The translations under genes and the position numbers were made by a program. A DNA stretch of 50,593 nt from Trachelipus rathkii (taxonomy: Eukaryota; Arthropoda; Malacostraca; Isopoda; Trachelipodidae), in contig JABUQX010124235.1 in the NCBI GenBank assembly GCA_015478945.1, positions 1 through 50,593 on the forward strand, given 5' to 3'. Below the pieces are notes generated by a model. That model was not told where the DNA came from and ran no database searches. It was given only the letters and a program-made list of their open reading frames with translations. Of the stretch, positions 11,654 to 23,400 are shown in pieces (the stretch's first letter is position 1; every line of letters begins with the position of its first letter).

Positions 11654-11845
11654 CTCTCAATTTCCTCACCAACCGCTCGCTAAGGTCTTATACAAAAACA
11701 ACCTCTCCGATTCTATCAATTACAAAATGGCGTCCAACAGGGCGCCATTCTCTCGGGCTCTGTAAATTTGTTTAACTTAAGTATCACCCCATCCACTCTC
11801 ACAGCAGATTTAGCACAGTATTATAGCCCCAACGACCATCTCAGA
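11654..11845 (+). pseudogene. LINE reverse transcriptase, palm block with lost YADD
   Basis: One frame reads LNFLTNRS (about 11,656), then after a shift NGVQQGAILS (11,726-11,755), SVNLFNLSITPS and finally TADLAQYYSPNDH (11,801-11,839). The first parts match the canonical 'L..FL.NR......G..S....NGVPQGSVLSP.LFNLF..D'. The catalytic YADD is expected where QYYSPND lies (11,816-11,836); it is not intact, so this copy lacks the polymerase active site as written. Confidence 0.78.
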
Positions 11846-13130
11846 TGATACCCTCCACCCACATATCAATATACACTTACGCAGGACGAACATCGTCTTT
11901 ATTTCCCAGAGAGCACCGGCAGACGTAAACATAGCCAGCGACAGACGATGACCCAAAGAATATTTACATCTATTAGAAAAAATTGGTGTAGAGCTCCAAC
12001 AGAAATGACAGCATCTCGCCCCTTTAAATACGCTCATCGACCTGGCTTGTTTTAAGACCAGCTTGAGACCGTCACCCCAATCTCGCCTCCAATATGCGCT
12101 AATACGGGGTGCTGCCATCACCCTGAAAACAAACCTCCTTCCGTTAAGGAACCAGATACTCCAAAATACTAGGACTTCACCTAATGCACAACTCACAATG
12201 AGATCGTTGTCCGCCTCATCTCGGCAGCATCGACCAAATCACTTCTCAACCCAAACGAAAAACATAACACCTCCGTCAAAACCCTACTCGGTCAATGCCA
12301 CACAAAATCTTGCGAGAGGCCGACAGGACAACACCCTCACTCACCAACAACTTATAAACAACTCCTCATAGCAACTTTAAACTAAATTTGGTAAATGCCC
12401 TAACTCAGCACTCGGTTTCCCGCATAGGCACTCTCAAAATCGAACACAAATAAATTGGAGCAAATTGGTTAGCAAATACAGCCCCTCAGAGAGATTAACC
12501 AGGCTCCAGGTGCAACAAAAAGGCCACCCCAATCCTTTCCAACATTCGTAACAACGATGTAAGCTATATGCACATCCCTCGTACCCATCTCCACGCAAAT
12601 GTAAGAACCAATTGGTGGGAGAACAAGTCATAATTTTCGAACTCTCAGAAAATCACACGTAATCCATTCCCAGCCCCTGCCCAACCAAATTCCTCTCCCA
12701 CCCACCACCCGACAAAGACTAAAATCCCCCCCTTCTTCAACCCAGCTCAAAAGGGCGAGAGAAACACACAGCACTCGAGAAGGAAATGAATATTTCCTCT
12801 CCCTCCCCTCCTCGCAAGAAGAGGCCATGGATTGACAGCAATTAACTCTCAGTTCAAAACACATCATACTAACACTCAGCTAGCAGCGTATTTACCTTCT
12901 AAAGAAAATGGCGGTTTCCTGGAACGAAGGATGAACAATTGCTAAAGATTTTTTAACAAGAGGCCCGAAAGCCCCACAGTAAAACCTCTCCCCTAGAGAA
13001 GAAACGGTGTTCTCCAGAAGAAGCCAAATCGGAGACCTCGCCTACGGAGCAGATCAAGCGTCATCCATCACAGCCAGAGAGCTTCGTACATGCAAAATTG
13101 AATAAAATACAGATCAAACTAGACACGTCA
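11846..13130 (+). pseudogene. Decayed thumb/connection region of the LINE ORF
   Basis: A/C-rich sequence with several medium plus-strand open runs, the longest at 12,063-12,371 (102 codons). It contains SLSASSRQHRPNHF followed by PPSKPYSV, similar in style to the '..LLS.QF...R..HP......P.R.MK.TL' stretch found after the RT in this LINE group. This is weak, family-style evidence; no catalytic motif is visible. Minus-strand open frames here are shadows. Confidence 0.45.
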
Positions 13131-13135
13131 CCTCC

Positions 13136-13330
13136 CACTTTTGCGCTAGATGTCACAATGCCCAAGACACAATAGAGCACTTCATTCTGAGGTGCCCCTG
13201 CTTCTCGACGCCCCCGCAAACCGATTTCTCTATAACCCCAATCTTTTCATTGGACCTGGGAAAGCAAGGGGCCCAGAGGCGGCAGCCGGCTTCCTGGAAG
13301 CAGTGTGGCCCCCAATTGAAGGTGGGCAAG
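13136..13330 (+). pseudogene. LINE C-terminal CCHC motif and tail
   Basis: The frame SHFCARCHNAQDTIEHFILR continues into CPCF and gives C (13,142), C (13,151), H (13,178) and C (13,193), i.e. CX2CX8HX4C. A cysteine/histidine motif of this form ending in 'EH.L..CP.F' is characteristic of the C-terminus of Jockey/CR1/I-type LINE proteins. In the next frame the tail reads GPEAAAGFLEAVWPP, resembling the family ending 'P..AA.FL...G'. A frame change of one base lies between the two. Confidence 0.8.
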
Positions 13331-13339
13331 GGGCAGAAG

Positions 13340-13347
13340 TAAGTAAG

Positions 13348-13381
<34 letters not shown>

Positions 13382-13480
13382 CTATATATATATAATATAT
13401 ATTATATATATATATATTATATTATTAATATAACCATTCACTTATATATATATATATATATATATATAGTATATTTATAT
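13340..13480. repeat. (TA)n at the 3' end of the LINE
   Basis: After GTAAGTAAGTATATAAATA the sequence becomes nearly pure TA dinucleotides with short interruptions. It may be the expanded 3' tandem tail of the retrotransposon or the target of insertion. Confidence 0.9.
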
Positions 13481-15060
13481 GTTGTAAATATATAAATAAT
13501 ATAATATATATAATATAAATAACGGTGGAGATGAATAGGGGTCCTGCTCATATATAAATAGTAATCTCAATTATATATATATATTATATACTGAGGGGAA
13601 GAGGTCAACATTATAAGAATAAAAGAATTTATCATTAAGAATGTTTTCGATTACTATTTAAAACCTACCTTATAAAAGTTCCATCTTGAACTATAAAAAG
13701 GTACAGAAGTTAATACTCATATATAATATATATATATATATATATTTAAGGGTAGTCAAAGTCACATATTAATATGTAAAGAGAGTAAACATATGCATGA
13801 GTTCACTATGACGTATATAAAGTATAGATCAATAAGTTATAAGTAAGAATTAGGTGATTATAATTATTAAGTATATAAGGGAGTGTAAGAATAGCCGACT
13901 CGCACTATGATTATGTTTCGAACGTATGAGTTACATGAATATTAGGTTTAAGCAAGTTATAATACATTGTACATTTTGATTGGAGTTATCATTGTGAAAG
14001 AGAGAGGCAAAGATGACATCTTAACTCTAATATATTAATTTTATATATATTGACAGATATTGTAAAAAATAATGAAAATATTTTTATTTTTCACAAATTG
14101 TTATAACTGCTATACTGATTCGTTATATGAATATTTTACATTAGAGAGTGAGTATATAATAGTAAGACCTTTTTTATTTAAGGAGTATAAATATACAAAG
14201 GGACGATGTATTATACTTATTTAAAAAGAGGGGAGTATGGGGTCAGTATATAGAAAAGGTAGTGATATGAAACATAAGTTATAATTATGATATGGTAAAA
14301 TATATAGATAAAGGTTGAGACATGAAATTAAATTAGTTGTTTATGGAAAATAATCATATATTTTCTCTCTCTAGACAGGAATCAGATATACCAGAAAGTT
14401 CATTTAGCCAATTTGTCACTATATAATATATAAAAAAGAATTATAAAAAGGACATAGTATATAGGTATATATATATATATATATATAGTGTAATATTAGT
14501 AAAATAGATGGTATGACATATACTATATATAATTATAGTAAAGGGTGTTTAAGGATGACCTCATGGCCACACATAGCCATACCTGCTGAAGATATTGTGA
14601 AAGAGATATTACTGTTTCAGTGGAATAATGGATATAATAAATAGTAATCCCTAGCAAATACAGTTATCTTTATTTTTGTGACCAACACATAATTATAAGA
14701 CTATATCAGATGTTAACAATAACAATTAATGTTACTATATCTATATACTACATTATAGTGGGATTAATATATATTAATGTCTGTAGTATAACGGTGCCCT
14801 AGATAAAGGTACTCGGAGTGAATATGAAATTAATAATATATACCTCTGTTGTTCACTTATATATATGCCCATCATTATATTGAGAAGAAATATGAATAGA
14901 GTATATATATTCAACGAATGGTCAAATTAAGGAAGTTGATATGTATAGTTGTGAGTAGGGAAAGATATATTCTGGTATTTTGCTTGAAAAGGATATCGCT
15001 CAAGGGTGACTGAAGGAGTGAATCTGGTTATTCGCACAAACATACGCGCTGGACGTAATC
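13481..15060. other. AT-rich DNA between the two LINE relics
   Basis: A+T-rich and A/G-biased on the plus strand, with several short (TA)n blocks (13,725-13,745 and 14,463-14,490). No coding frame or RNA gene is recognised. Confidence 0.5.
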
Positions 15061-15147
15061 GGAAGTGGTAGAAACCAAGATTCGTGCGAATCAAATATCA
15101 GATACGAGTGTTAAAACAAATGAGTCTAAGACCTCAATTGAGAGTAG

Positions 15148-15213
15148 AGAAAGTAGGGAGAGAGAGAGAAGAGAGAGAGATCGAGCTAGTATGAGAAAGA
15201 TCAAAGATGGGAT

Positions 15214-15257
<44 letters not shown>

Positions 15258-15262
15258 CGGAG
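15148..15262 (+). repeat. (GA)n microsatellite
   Basis: AGAG runs with interruptions, the purest at 15,209-15,257. Open frames across it encode only Arg/Glu or Ser/Leu repeats. It lies directly upstream of the second LINE relic. Confidence 0.92.
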
Positions 15263-15682
15263 AGATAAATTGTTATTTGGAAGACTTTGATGGATTTGCA
15301 AACAGGGGCGTCCATGACACAGGAGACAATCTAGATATATTCTGGGAAGCCCTGTGTTAGGTGTTGGTGATATTATGGTTTGGTGGTAAGGCCGTTTTGA
15401 TGGGATCAAAAGCTGGTTGACTCACTGTATGTATCACGAATAGTTGGAAGCGCTGTGTTATAAAGAGAAACAAATTAAACTGCAAATGGAAGTCCACACA
15501 GTGAATTGGAAATATGATATATATAAATAAAAGCGGAAAAAAACTCCCATGTTTTTAAAATGTCATCAACTTGGTATTTAATTTGTAATATGGATGGGGT
15601 TATTTTGAAAGAATTAGAGGTGTGAGTAGGGCAGGGGAAAGTGTTAGACTGATGGAAAGTGGAAGAGAGTGTAGTATGGAGG

Positions 15683-15780
15683 GTGCCCTCCTTATTGTAT
15701 GCTGATGATTTTGTTATTAGTGTGGTGAATCTGAAGAGAGTTTGAGGGAGAAGATATGTTGGCCGGTATTGGTTGAGTGT
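15683..15780 (+). pseudogene. RT palm with intact YADD, frameshifted just after
   Basis: The frame beginning at 15,683 reads VPSLLYADDFVISVV, with YADD at 15,698-15,709; this is the metal-binding active-site motif of reverse transcriptases. It hits a stop soon after. From 15,727 another frame reads ESEESLREKICW followed by LVECV, which matches the usual continuation ('E..ESLREKI..W...ME..GLRVN'). At least one indel therefore separates them. Confidence 0.8.
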
Positions 15781-16392
15781 GTGTGAGGATTTATTATCCA
15801 CATGGAGGGAGTGTGGGTGGTGAGAGAGGGAAGAATGGTACGATGAGAGCGAGGTAATAGGAGTTTATAACTGGTAGAGAATGAGAAGAGTCCTTAGTGT
15901 TAAGTTGTGTTTAGACATGGGTGAGTGACAACTGGAAAATATAATAAGAGGTCTGGGTCAGGGGTTACAATATTCTAACTTAAGTGTATTCACTGACTAT
16001 GTATGTTCTATGAGTATGGAAAAGGCTAACTGAGTGAATGAGCAGAGCAGGTTGGACGAGAAAGAGTGGCTAAATGTTTGATACTAGATGTAATATGAAG
16101 ACAGAGGAAATGGCTGGCGCAATAAATCCTTTGTGGATGTGAAGGGACTAATCCTTGAGTGGGCTAGGGGTTTTTTGCATGAGGAAAAGGTTATCTGCTT
16201 AGGGTAAATTTTAGTAGTCGAAACTATGGTAATGATAAGAGGTATAACGATTCCAACACGTTGCAAAGTGGTTCAGATGGACAAATCTTACGGGCGAATG
16301 GTTAGGTTAGGTTGAGAAGAATTGATAAAATGTAGCAAGTGAGAGAACGCATGGAAATTGGAGCGAGGTTATAGATTGAGTGTATTTGCATA

Positions 16393-16584
16393 TTGAAGGG
16401 GATGCACGTAAATGACAGAATAAAGCGAGAAGTAACATTTAGATTTTTTGGTCATATTGAACAATGCTCACTAGCGAAAGAAAATGGGGAAAAAGTTGTG
16501 CCAGAGATATTGGTTGAGTTACACAAACGGATGTATAAGTGGGGGAGATGGTGGTTGGAAATAACGACCGACCGTGGAAAGTAA
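16393..16584 (+). pseudogene. RTE-like C-terminal 'FGHIE' segment
   Basis: A 63-codon open frame opens with MHVNDRIKREVTFRFFGHIE and ends GRWWLEITTDRGK. The 'I+RE.LRFFGHVE+' pattern near the end of the ORF is typical of the C-terminal region of this LINE group. The start codon is accidental, because the segment is internal to the ancestral ORF. A stop (TAA) ends it at 16,582-16,584. Confidence 0.6.
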
Positions 16585-16682
16585 CCGAAAGAGGATAAAA
16601 ATTATGTAATGAGCTCAGAATTAAATTGAAGTAATTGCGCTCGAAAGATGAAGAGCAGAAAGTGTGTGCGAGTTGTTGATCA

Positions 16683-16862
16683 GAAGCGAGAAGAATAGTG
16701 CATAACAGGAGTGAATGGCGGGGGTTTGTGACTGCGGCAGAATCGAAGGTGTTCTGGACACTCCTGAGCGTGGCAAGGGATGAACTACTTACATCTTCGA
16801 CGAAATCACCCACAGTGAGGGTTCCGTCGCATCCCATGAAGCCTCAGGGTGGATTTTTCTGA
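16683..16862 (+). pseudogene. LINE ORF terminal segment
   Basis: A 59-codon open run begins EARRIVHNRSEWRGFVTAA and ends at TGA (16,860-16,862). The 'DR.EWR..V' signature commonly closes the ORF of these elements. It is in a different frame from the FGHIE segment. Sequence after 16,862 stays GC-richer until about 17,030 and may be the 3' UTR. Confidence 0.5.
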
Positions 16863-17040
16863 TTGTTGACGATTGGAGGTTATTTGGCAGTTAAGGGTAT
16901 GCAGGGGGTGCTTTTCCTTTTGACTATGCTGTCCATGTTCTCTCTCCTCATCTACTACTTTTCTGCGTATGCCGTGCTATCCATGCTCTGTAACGAGACC
17001 TCGACCCCAATCTGGGAAGGGATAACGGAGGATATGTTAA
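16863..17040 (+). other. Possible 3' UTR of the second LINE
   Basis: GC-normal stretch after the last LINE-like codons. It contains two similar copies of a GCTRTCCATGYTCT motif (about 16,930 and 16,977). A 78-codon plus frame (16,863-17,099) spans it and encodes a hydrophobic stretch, but no domain is recognised and it is probably chance. Confidence 0.35.
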
Positions 17041-19684
17041 AGGATCGGAGGTATATAATATTTATTCACTATGTCTTCTTCAATGAAATAGATAATTAAT
17101 TAGGGCAGGAAGATAATATTTTAAAATTCACTGAAGAGGGCAAAGGTCAACATATACACAGAATATATGTTTTGGAAGCTTAGCCACAAGAAGGTATACT
17201 AAAATTGAAAACTATTACTTAAAATATATGGACTATAGAATGAGAAATAATTTTTAGCAATAGACTCACTACTATATATAGAATTTCACAAAGTAAATAG
17301 AAGTAAATTATAGTAATTTATACTGAGAATATAAAGATGATACGCGAATGAACCAGGTACACAAAAAACACCATTCTCTATTTGGCCATATATATAATAT
17401 ATATATAAGTATCCACTTTAGCTCACTCGATTCTCCTTATATAATATATCATAATTATATAATATATACTCTAACCCATACATAGACTTCCAACAATAAC
17501 ATAAGATTGGCTTAGATTAACTGAGATTAGTATGGATTAGTGGTATTATATATACTACATTAAACACAGTAAGTTGGATAATAGTTATTTGTAATGGTAG
17601 AGTGAGATTAATAATTAATTAAATATATAAGAATATATCATGATATATAATGAGATTGATGTTAAAATTATATAATAGTAATAACGTATACTACTAATTA
17701 ATATAATATATATCATTATTCACTTATCATTAAATAAAGAAAATATATTAATACAATATATATGATTAGAAAAGTATATAAGAGAGGAGATAATATGAAG
17801 AGGAATAGATAAGAAGATTGGATACTCAAACATCCGATAGATGAGGTAAAATTATAAATATGAGTATGCTATTCATTGACGGTGATTCTTATAAGATAAT
17901 GTACTAAACGTCAATATAGAAGTAACGATAAGGAAAAATATCGAATTTAAGTAAAGGACATGAATAACTCACCTAATCACTACAATGGCGTAATCAATAA
18001 TGCATCTAAAGCTAATGAGTAATAAATAATAACGTGCGAGGTCACCTAAATATGAATTCAGTTTTTTAATTAATCCTAAGCATAATTATTCCGAAAGAAT
18101 TAGCATGTGAATGTGAGATTTAAATATTAACCGAAAGTCTCGATGCATGCGTATCTCTGCGTATCTGTAATAACACAGATATCTCTTGACAATAAGACCT
18201 AATAAATCTAAATGGAGAAGGAAGAAGTGGCGAGTATGTTCGTTAAATGATATTTATTAAGTCATGTAGAAAAAGGCGAGAAATGTATTAAGTTAACTAT
18301 CGCAATAGAAATAATAAATATTTTCTTTTTAATTCCGCAGATAAATTGATATAGAGACGTGCACCAAAGACTGTCATCCTTGGCGGCGGGCTGCGAGAAA
18401 GAGAAAAAAAAAATTAATATTTGACATATAGCGTATGTGTTTTTGATACATAGCGTAGGTTTATAAGTTACATATTCCAAAGTGAGAAGATTCGGACACC
18501 TTGCTTCTAATTAGGAAATTGTATTAATAACTCCTACGTCACTAAAAGAAAGTATGACTATTTGTCATTGTGTAAAATAATACAAATATTAAGAGATAAT
18601 AGATGTTTGGTGCAAATAGCCTTACAGTTTGGTTAGCGTCTGAAATTGGGAAAAAAATGAGTCTTATGCGATTTATATCATAAATCTATACCATATAATA
18701 ATAAGATTGCACCATTTATTACAACTGAGACTGACCGGACCATAGTAAACTTGAAGTAAATATAATAGGATATACAAGAATAAACTAATAAGATAGATAC
18801 TGAAATTAGGGCATTATTACATATATGGGAGTTATTACCCATTACATATATATATACTACTATACTTTCTATATACTACTTATATATATATCCAATATAA
18901 GTATATACGGTATAGAGCCGAGAGTACTCTCTATATATACAAGCGTCTCAAGTTTAGTATCAGTATTATTATATATATATTGTCAAGTTATCTGTTAATA
19001 AAAGTAGTATATAATATATATATATGATATAAATAACGGAAGTAAATTAAAGATCAGAGCAAGATTATTAGAGACATCGCACCGAGTTATCACACCGGAA
19101 AAAAGTCGTAAGAAAATTTTATCAAGTATTTGCCCTAGGCTCTAATATTTTCGAGCTGCTCATATTATATTAAAATATATGGTGAGAGTGAGTGAGGTGA
19201 GGTGAGGTGTATATATATATATAATATAAATATTATTTTTATATTTATAACTCACCTACTACCTACTACTCATACTACCTATACGTATAGTAGTCTTTAC
19301 GATCCCTTGAGTATACCCAATGACTACAACCCCCATATATATATCAAAAGACTTTATATATTATTATTACACTTATATATAAATAAGTTTGTACCAAAGA
19401 ATAAGTTTTATTAAAAACTTGACTTAGCCAAGGGCTATTAATATATGGTCAAGAATTTATATATATAAGGCCTGGAGAGACTAGTCTATAATAAAAAATC
19501 ACTATATATATATAGGTTATATTTCCATTAAACACCGTAAATATAAGATAGGTCATTTCCCATTATGCTCATATGAAACATAATATACACTATATATCAA
19601 ACCCGGTATATATGTATATAGTATATAATTTTATATTATATAGTATAATATATTTATATTTATATTTATATAATAGGTAAACAC
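17041..19684. other. AT-rich intergenic DNA
   Basis: Mostly AT-rich with scattered (TA)n runs and one short GC-rich patch at about 18,355-18,400. No gene or RNA is recognised on either strand. Confidence 0.5.
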
Positions 19685-19910
19685 AAATAGGTATATAGAT
19701 AGGGTATATATATATATATTATATATATATAGGGGGGGGTATGATATATATATATAAGTGATATATATAGCCTAGGTAAATGATATATATAGCGTATATA
19801 AGTTATATATATATATATATATATATAGACGTGTATATAGGATATATATATATCATTTAATGATAAAGTAGTATTACATTTCATTACCACAGTATATATA
19901 TAATATATAA
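19685..19910. repeat. (TA)n block with G8 run
   Basis: Many TA runs with TATAGG-like interruptions and a run of eight G near 19,731-19,738. The minus-strand Tyr/Ile-rich frame is an artefact of the repeat. Confidence 0.85.
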
Positions 19911-22268
19911 TATATGATTAAATTAAAAAAAATATAATATAGAAAAAAAAAAAACTTGAAAAAGCACTGTTAAGAATAATGAAGATCTATGGAGTTAATC
20001 GCTAAGCAATATAATATTTCCGAAACATGCCCTAAATAATATAAATGAAAAAAAAATTTTAATTTAAAAATGTTTAGTTTTATAACGAATGGAACGAACA
20101 CCATTTGGCTAGTTGCTTAAAAAAAATTTCCAGGATATTTAATGTGTTCCCCTTCCTATAGGTTAAAAAATGTATAGCAAGGTATAATTTTGTAATTTTT
20201 GTTTTCTGATGTAATGTTTGGACCAATTGATTAATTGCTAACTTTATACCCACTCAAAACTGTTAATAATTTTGGCTACAAAATACAAGAAGATATTCTG
20301 CAGTAAGATTTTAGCGAGAAGGATTCCTTACTTATACATCATCCATTCTAATAGAACCCTGCTGGAGCAGGACGTCGAAACACTCTCACATAAAATAGCC
20401 GCTACGAATATCAGAAACGATTACCGCAAAGAAGATATGAGTACCAAAACAAAAGATAGTACTGGTATATTAACTTTTACTATTGTAGCCATGACCCGCT
20501 GATGCTAAAGTTGATGATAATATGTGGCTATCGGGGAAAACAATGTAAAGTTGGCTAATGGGCAAAAACCAGGAGACAAAAAGATATTCTCGAAACTAAT
20601 CGAGTTAGATCGTGGTTGAGAGGGATATTACGAACATCGATATACAATCCTTAGATGGATAACCGCAGTGGCAAAAGAGAAACAGTGCGGCGGTAGATGA
20701 GAGCAAAGCGGGATCAGTTTCGTATTGAAGGCTAGGCGCATTAGATCTTATATTCTTAGGTATATCATTTTAATTGTTATAACAAATTGATCCACAGACT
20801 CCCTTTATACGGATGTCACCAATGATTTTACCCGACATATTCAATAAATATATTAAAATATATCTATATATCTCGTATAATAAAATCTACTATTAACCGT
20901 AGTGTTATTGTATATGAACCAACAACCATTTACCATTGATGCCAATCGTAAGATGCCATACTATTTATATAAAAATTCATTTTCTTTTCACTTATGAACT
21001 ATATTGGGAGTTTCACCAAGCAAAAAGATAGTAAATTGTTATGTTGTACCTTCCGGACATTGCAAGAGATGGTTTATGGTCCTTTCCACATAGTAGAAAT
21101 AAGAAGTATGTTTAACCAAGCTGCAACATTTACAACTATAATTGAAGAAAAATTAACTTTTTTAATTTTCTATGGCTTGCAATATTCACACCAGGTTGAT
21201 CTCCTTAGAATTTTTTTTACAATTTTAATCTTTTAATTTAATGATAAACTTCTATATAACATAATATTTTTTGGCAATATTTATGTTTTAAAAGCGGAGA
21301 ATAATCGAAAACTGACTAAGTAAGTGTACACAAAATGAGCCTATCGAACTAAAGAATATGTTAATTAATTTTATTACAGTAATGAAATTGGCACACACCT
21401 TATAGTTATAAATTTAATTGTTGAGAACTTTCTTAAAGGGCCAAAATAGGCATCTATCTGTTTATGGGTAAATACATTATTGCCCAATTTTTTTTTTAGC
21501 TATTATCCGAGTTGAAATTTTCGGTTAAAATATAAGTAATTGAACGGAGTTTAAATTTTTGTGAAGAAACTATGCACAATTGCAACGAAGAAATTTCAGT
21601 AACACGAGCTACTTATGGAGTTTTGTAATCATCTTCCTGATACATGCAGTATCAATATCCCGAAGTAAAGGAACACTCCGTATTATGAATAGATTTGATA
21701 TGGTCAGCGCGTCCCCGAGCCATTTCCCATTAATCTGGACAGAAAAGGATTAGAAAAAAGTTTGTTGTGCCGAAAAGGTGAAAATTCATATACAGAACAG
21801 AGTTTTATCAATAAATTTCATTGTGAATAGAAGTCCCGAAAAAAGCTGAAAAGAACCAAATCTTTTTATTATTATGAGAAACTAAACACTGATAATACAA
21901 AAGCAAATAGACATACCGATTATACGAATTTGTTATGCACAAACATTGATGTTTTACTCTCCGAAGAATTTTCAATTTGCGTTATACCTGTAATCCTATG
22001 TGAGCAAAATTCAACACAAGGCGCGCGCAATGCATTGTTCAGAAAGTCAAAGAGTTGAGAAATATAGGAAAATAAGCTCTCAAAAAAGGTATGGAGAATG
22101 AGACCTAACTGCCGGTACATCCACATTTCAATAAACGAAGTCTATTCTGAAAATTTCATAAAAAATTTAGGATGTGAACATATAAAAATGAATTACCCTA
22201 GGGATTTTACTTTTGGCAATTTTCATCACCCTTGCAGATAAATGGGAAAAAATAGCTACAACAAAGAA
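19911..22268. other. Intergenic DNA of moderate complexity
   Basis: Less repetitive than its surroundings. Plus frames at 20,272-20,502 (76 codons) and 20,994-21,236 (80 codons) are open, but they show no domain, no bias I can see and no partner exons. They may be chance or fragments of decayed elements. Confidence 0.4.
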
Positions 22269-22291
22269 TTTTTTTTTTTTTGGGGGGGGGG
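22269..22291 (+). other. T13-G10 homopolymer junction
   Basis: Thirteen T followed directly by ten G. Adjacent long homopolymers of this kind are unusual and are also typical places for sequencing or assembly errors. Confidence 0.9.
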
Positions 22292-23400
22292 TATGGTTAT
22301 GGAGAATAGCTAAGGAGGCATAAACCTTAAAAAACTTTTATTCTAGTATATACATCTATAAGGGAGAAGGGCGCTGAAAGGATTTTTGGTTTTGGTCAAC
22401 ACTCAAATCTAGACCCTTTCAAAAAATTCTAGGACAGGAAGCAGACTGTGCGCGGTTAGAATAGGGTATCCCCTCCATACAAACCTCTAAATCCAGTGGG
22501 TCTAAAGGTATAACGGAAGTAAAGAGAAATAGGAACACTTTGGTTCGTGGAATACCTTCAACCACAGTTTTTAACAAACTTCCTAGCCACTCTACTATCA
22601 AGCTCCAGAAGAGATGTATATTTCATAACTAAATAACTGGGAACAGGGAAAGAATGATTAAAATAGGATTAGAACACGTTTAGGATAATAGCAGCATAGA
22701 TGAATTATTCATATTTATAGCCATAATTCAGACACTCTCCCTCCTATCTTTACATAGTTAACCACAATTAAAAACTGTCTCTTAGAAGGTGTATAAAGTA
22801 GCTGGAATATTTTTGCCTTATGCGTAACAGTCAATTCAATTCACGGTAACTGTCACCTCGGAGACTCTTGCCTTGAGCTATGAAACACTAAGAAAGAGGT
22901 ATGATAAAATAACCAAGGAATAAGTGAAGAGTTAGGTCCTTCTTATTATCCATACATTGTAAAATTCGCTTCTCCAAAGGAAATTTTTCGTGATTCAACA
23001 CTTTAGAAAAATCGGAAAAACACCATTAGTGGGACAAAAAAGATAAACACACGCTCTACATTCCTTTGCTAAACGTACCTCTCCTTACATAAGTAGTACC
23101 TACTCAATATTCTATTTCCTTTTCTTATATGTCATAGTAGCGCAATAAAAGAGCGTCAACCGCTAAGATAAATCTTGAAAGACTAATGACCAATGAATAT
23201 TTGAGGTATCTTCACATTGGTATACTGAGACAAAGATAGTTCCCCCAGACTATATGGAAAAAAATGATTAAAGATTAAAGGAGCTTATAGGAAAGATCCG
23301 TGGGCCCGGAAGTTGGAACCATCCTTTGAAATGGCTGGAGAGGGAGGTATGTTGGGAAAATACTGAGAGATACAATTGGAAATATAAAGTAGTGCAACCA
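22292..23400. other. Intergenic DNA of moderate complexity
   Basis: Ordinary-looking AT-rich sequence with no recognised coding region. Open frames of about 60 codons on the minus strand have no visible features. Confidence 0.4.

Larger units (their letters stand above)
8335..13345 (+). mobile_element. Degenerate Jockey/CR1-type non-LTR retrotransposon (LINE)
   Basis: A 5-kb block distinctly GC-richer than its flanks, with an A/C-rich plus strand. Plus-strand translation shows, in the correct order, an endonuclease-like N-terminus (about 9,040), a reverse-transcriptase block with SYRPISLL (11,241), a second block with NGVQQGAILS (11,726) and a C-terminal CX2CX8HX4C motif (13,142). The pieces lie in different frames with stops between them, so the protein cannot be made as written. 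The 3' end runs straight into (TA)n at about 13,345; LINEs of this group commonly end in short tandem repeats. The 5' boundary is set by composition only. Assignment to Jockey/CR1-like families rests on motif style, not on a search. Confidence 0.85.
15280..16862 (+). mobile_element. Second degenerate non-LTR retrotransposon (RTE-like), 5'-truncated
   Basis: A G-rich plus-strand block with GC content above its flanks. It contains an RT active-site motif LLYADDFVI (15,692-15,718), an adjacent ESLREKICW segment in a shifted frame, a VNDRIKRE...FRFFGHIE segment (16,408-16,461) and an RSEWRGF tail (16,683 on). The order RT palm, then a linker, then '(L)R(W)FGHVE' is the usual layout of a common invertebrate LINE group related to RTE. 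Upstream RT blocks cannot be traced convincingly, so the copy appears 5'-truncated or decayed. Its base composition (G>C) is the opposite of the first LINE, so it is a different family. Confidence 0.72.

Noticed and set aside
11810..12196. 128-codon minus-strand open frame
   Set aside because: It lies opposite the LINE ORF remnant. The plus strand carries the recognisable reverse-transcriptase motifs, so this is a shadow.
15065..15268. Arg/Glu-rich plus frame
   Set aside because: Translation of the (GA)n microsatellite.
16439..16837. 132-codon minus-strand open frame
   Set aside because: Antisense shadow of the second LINE relic; no domain.
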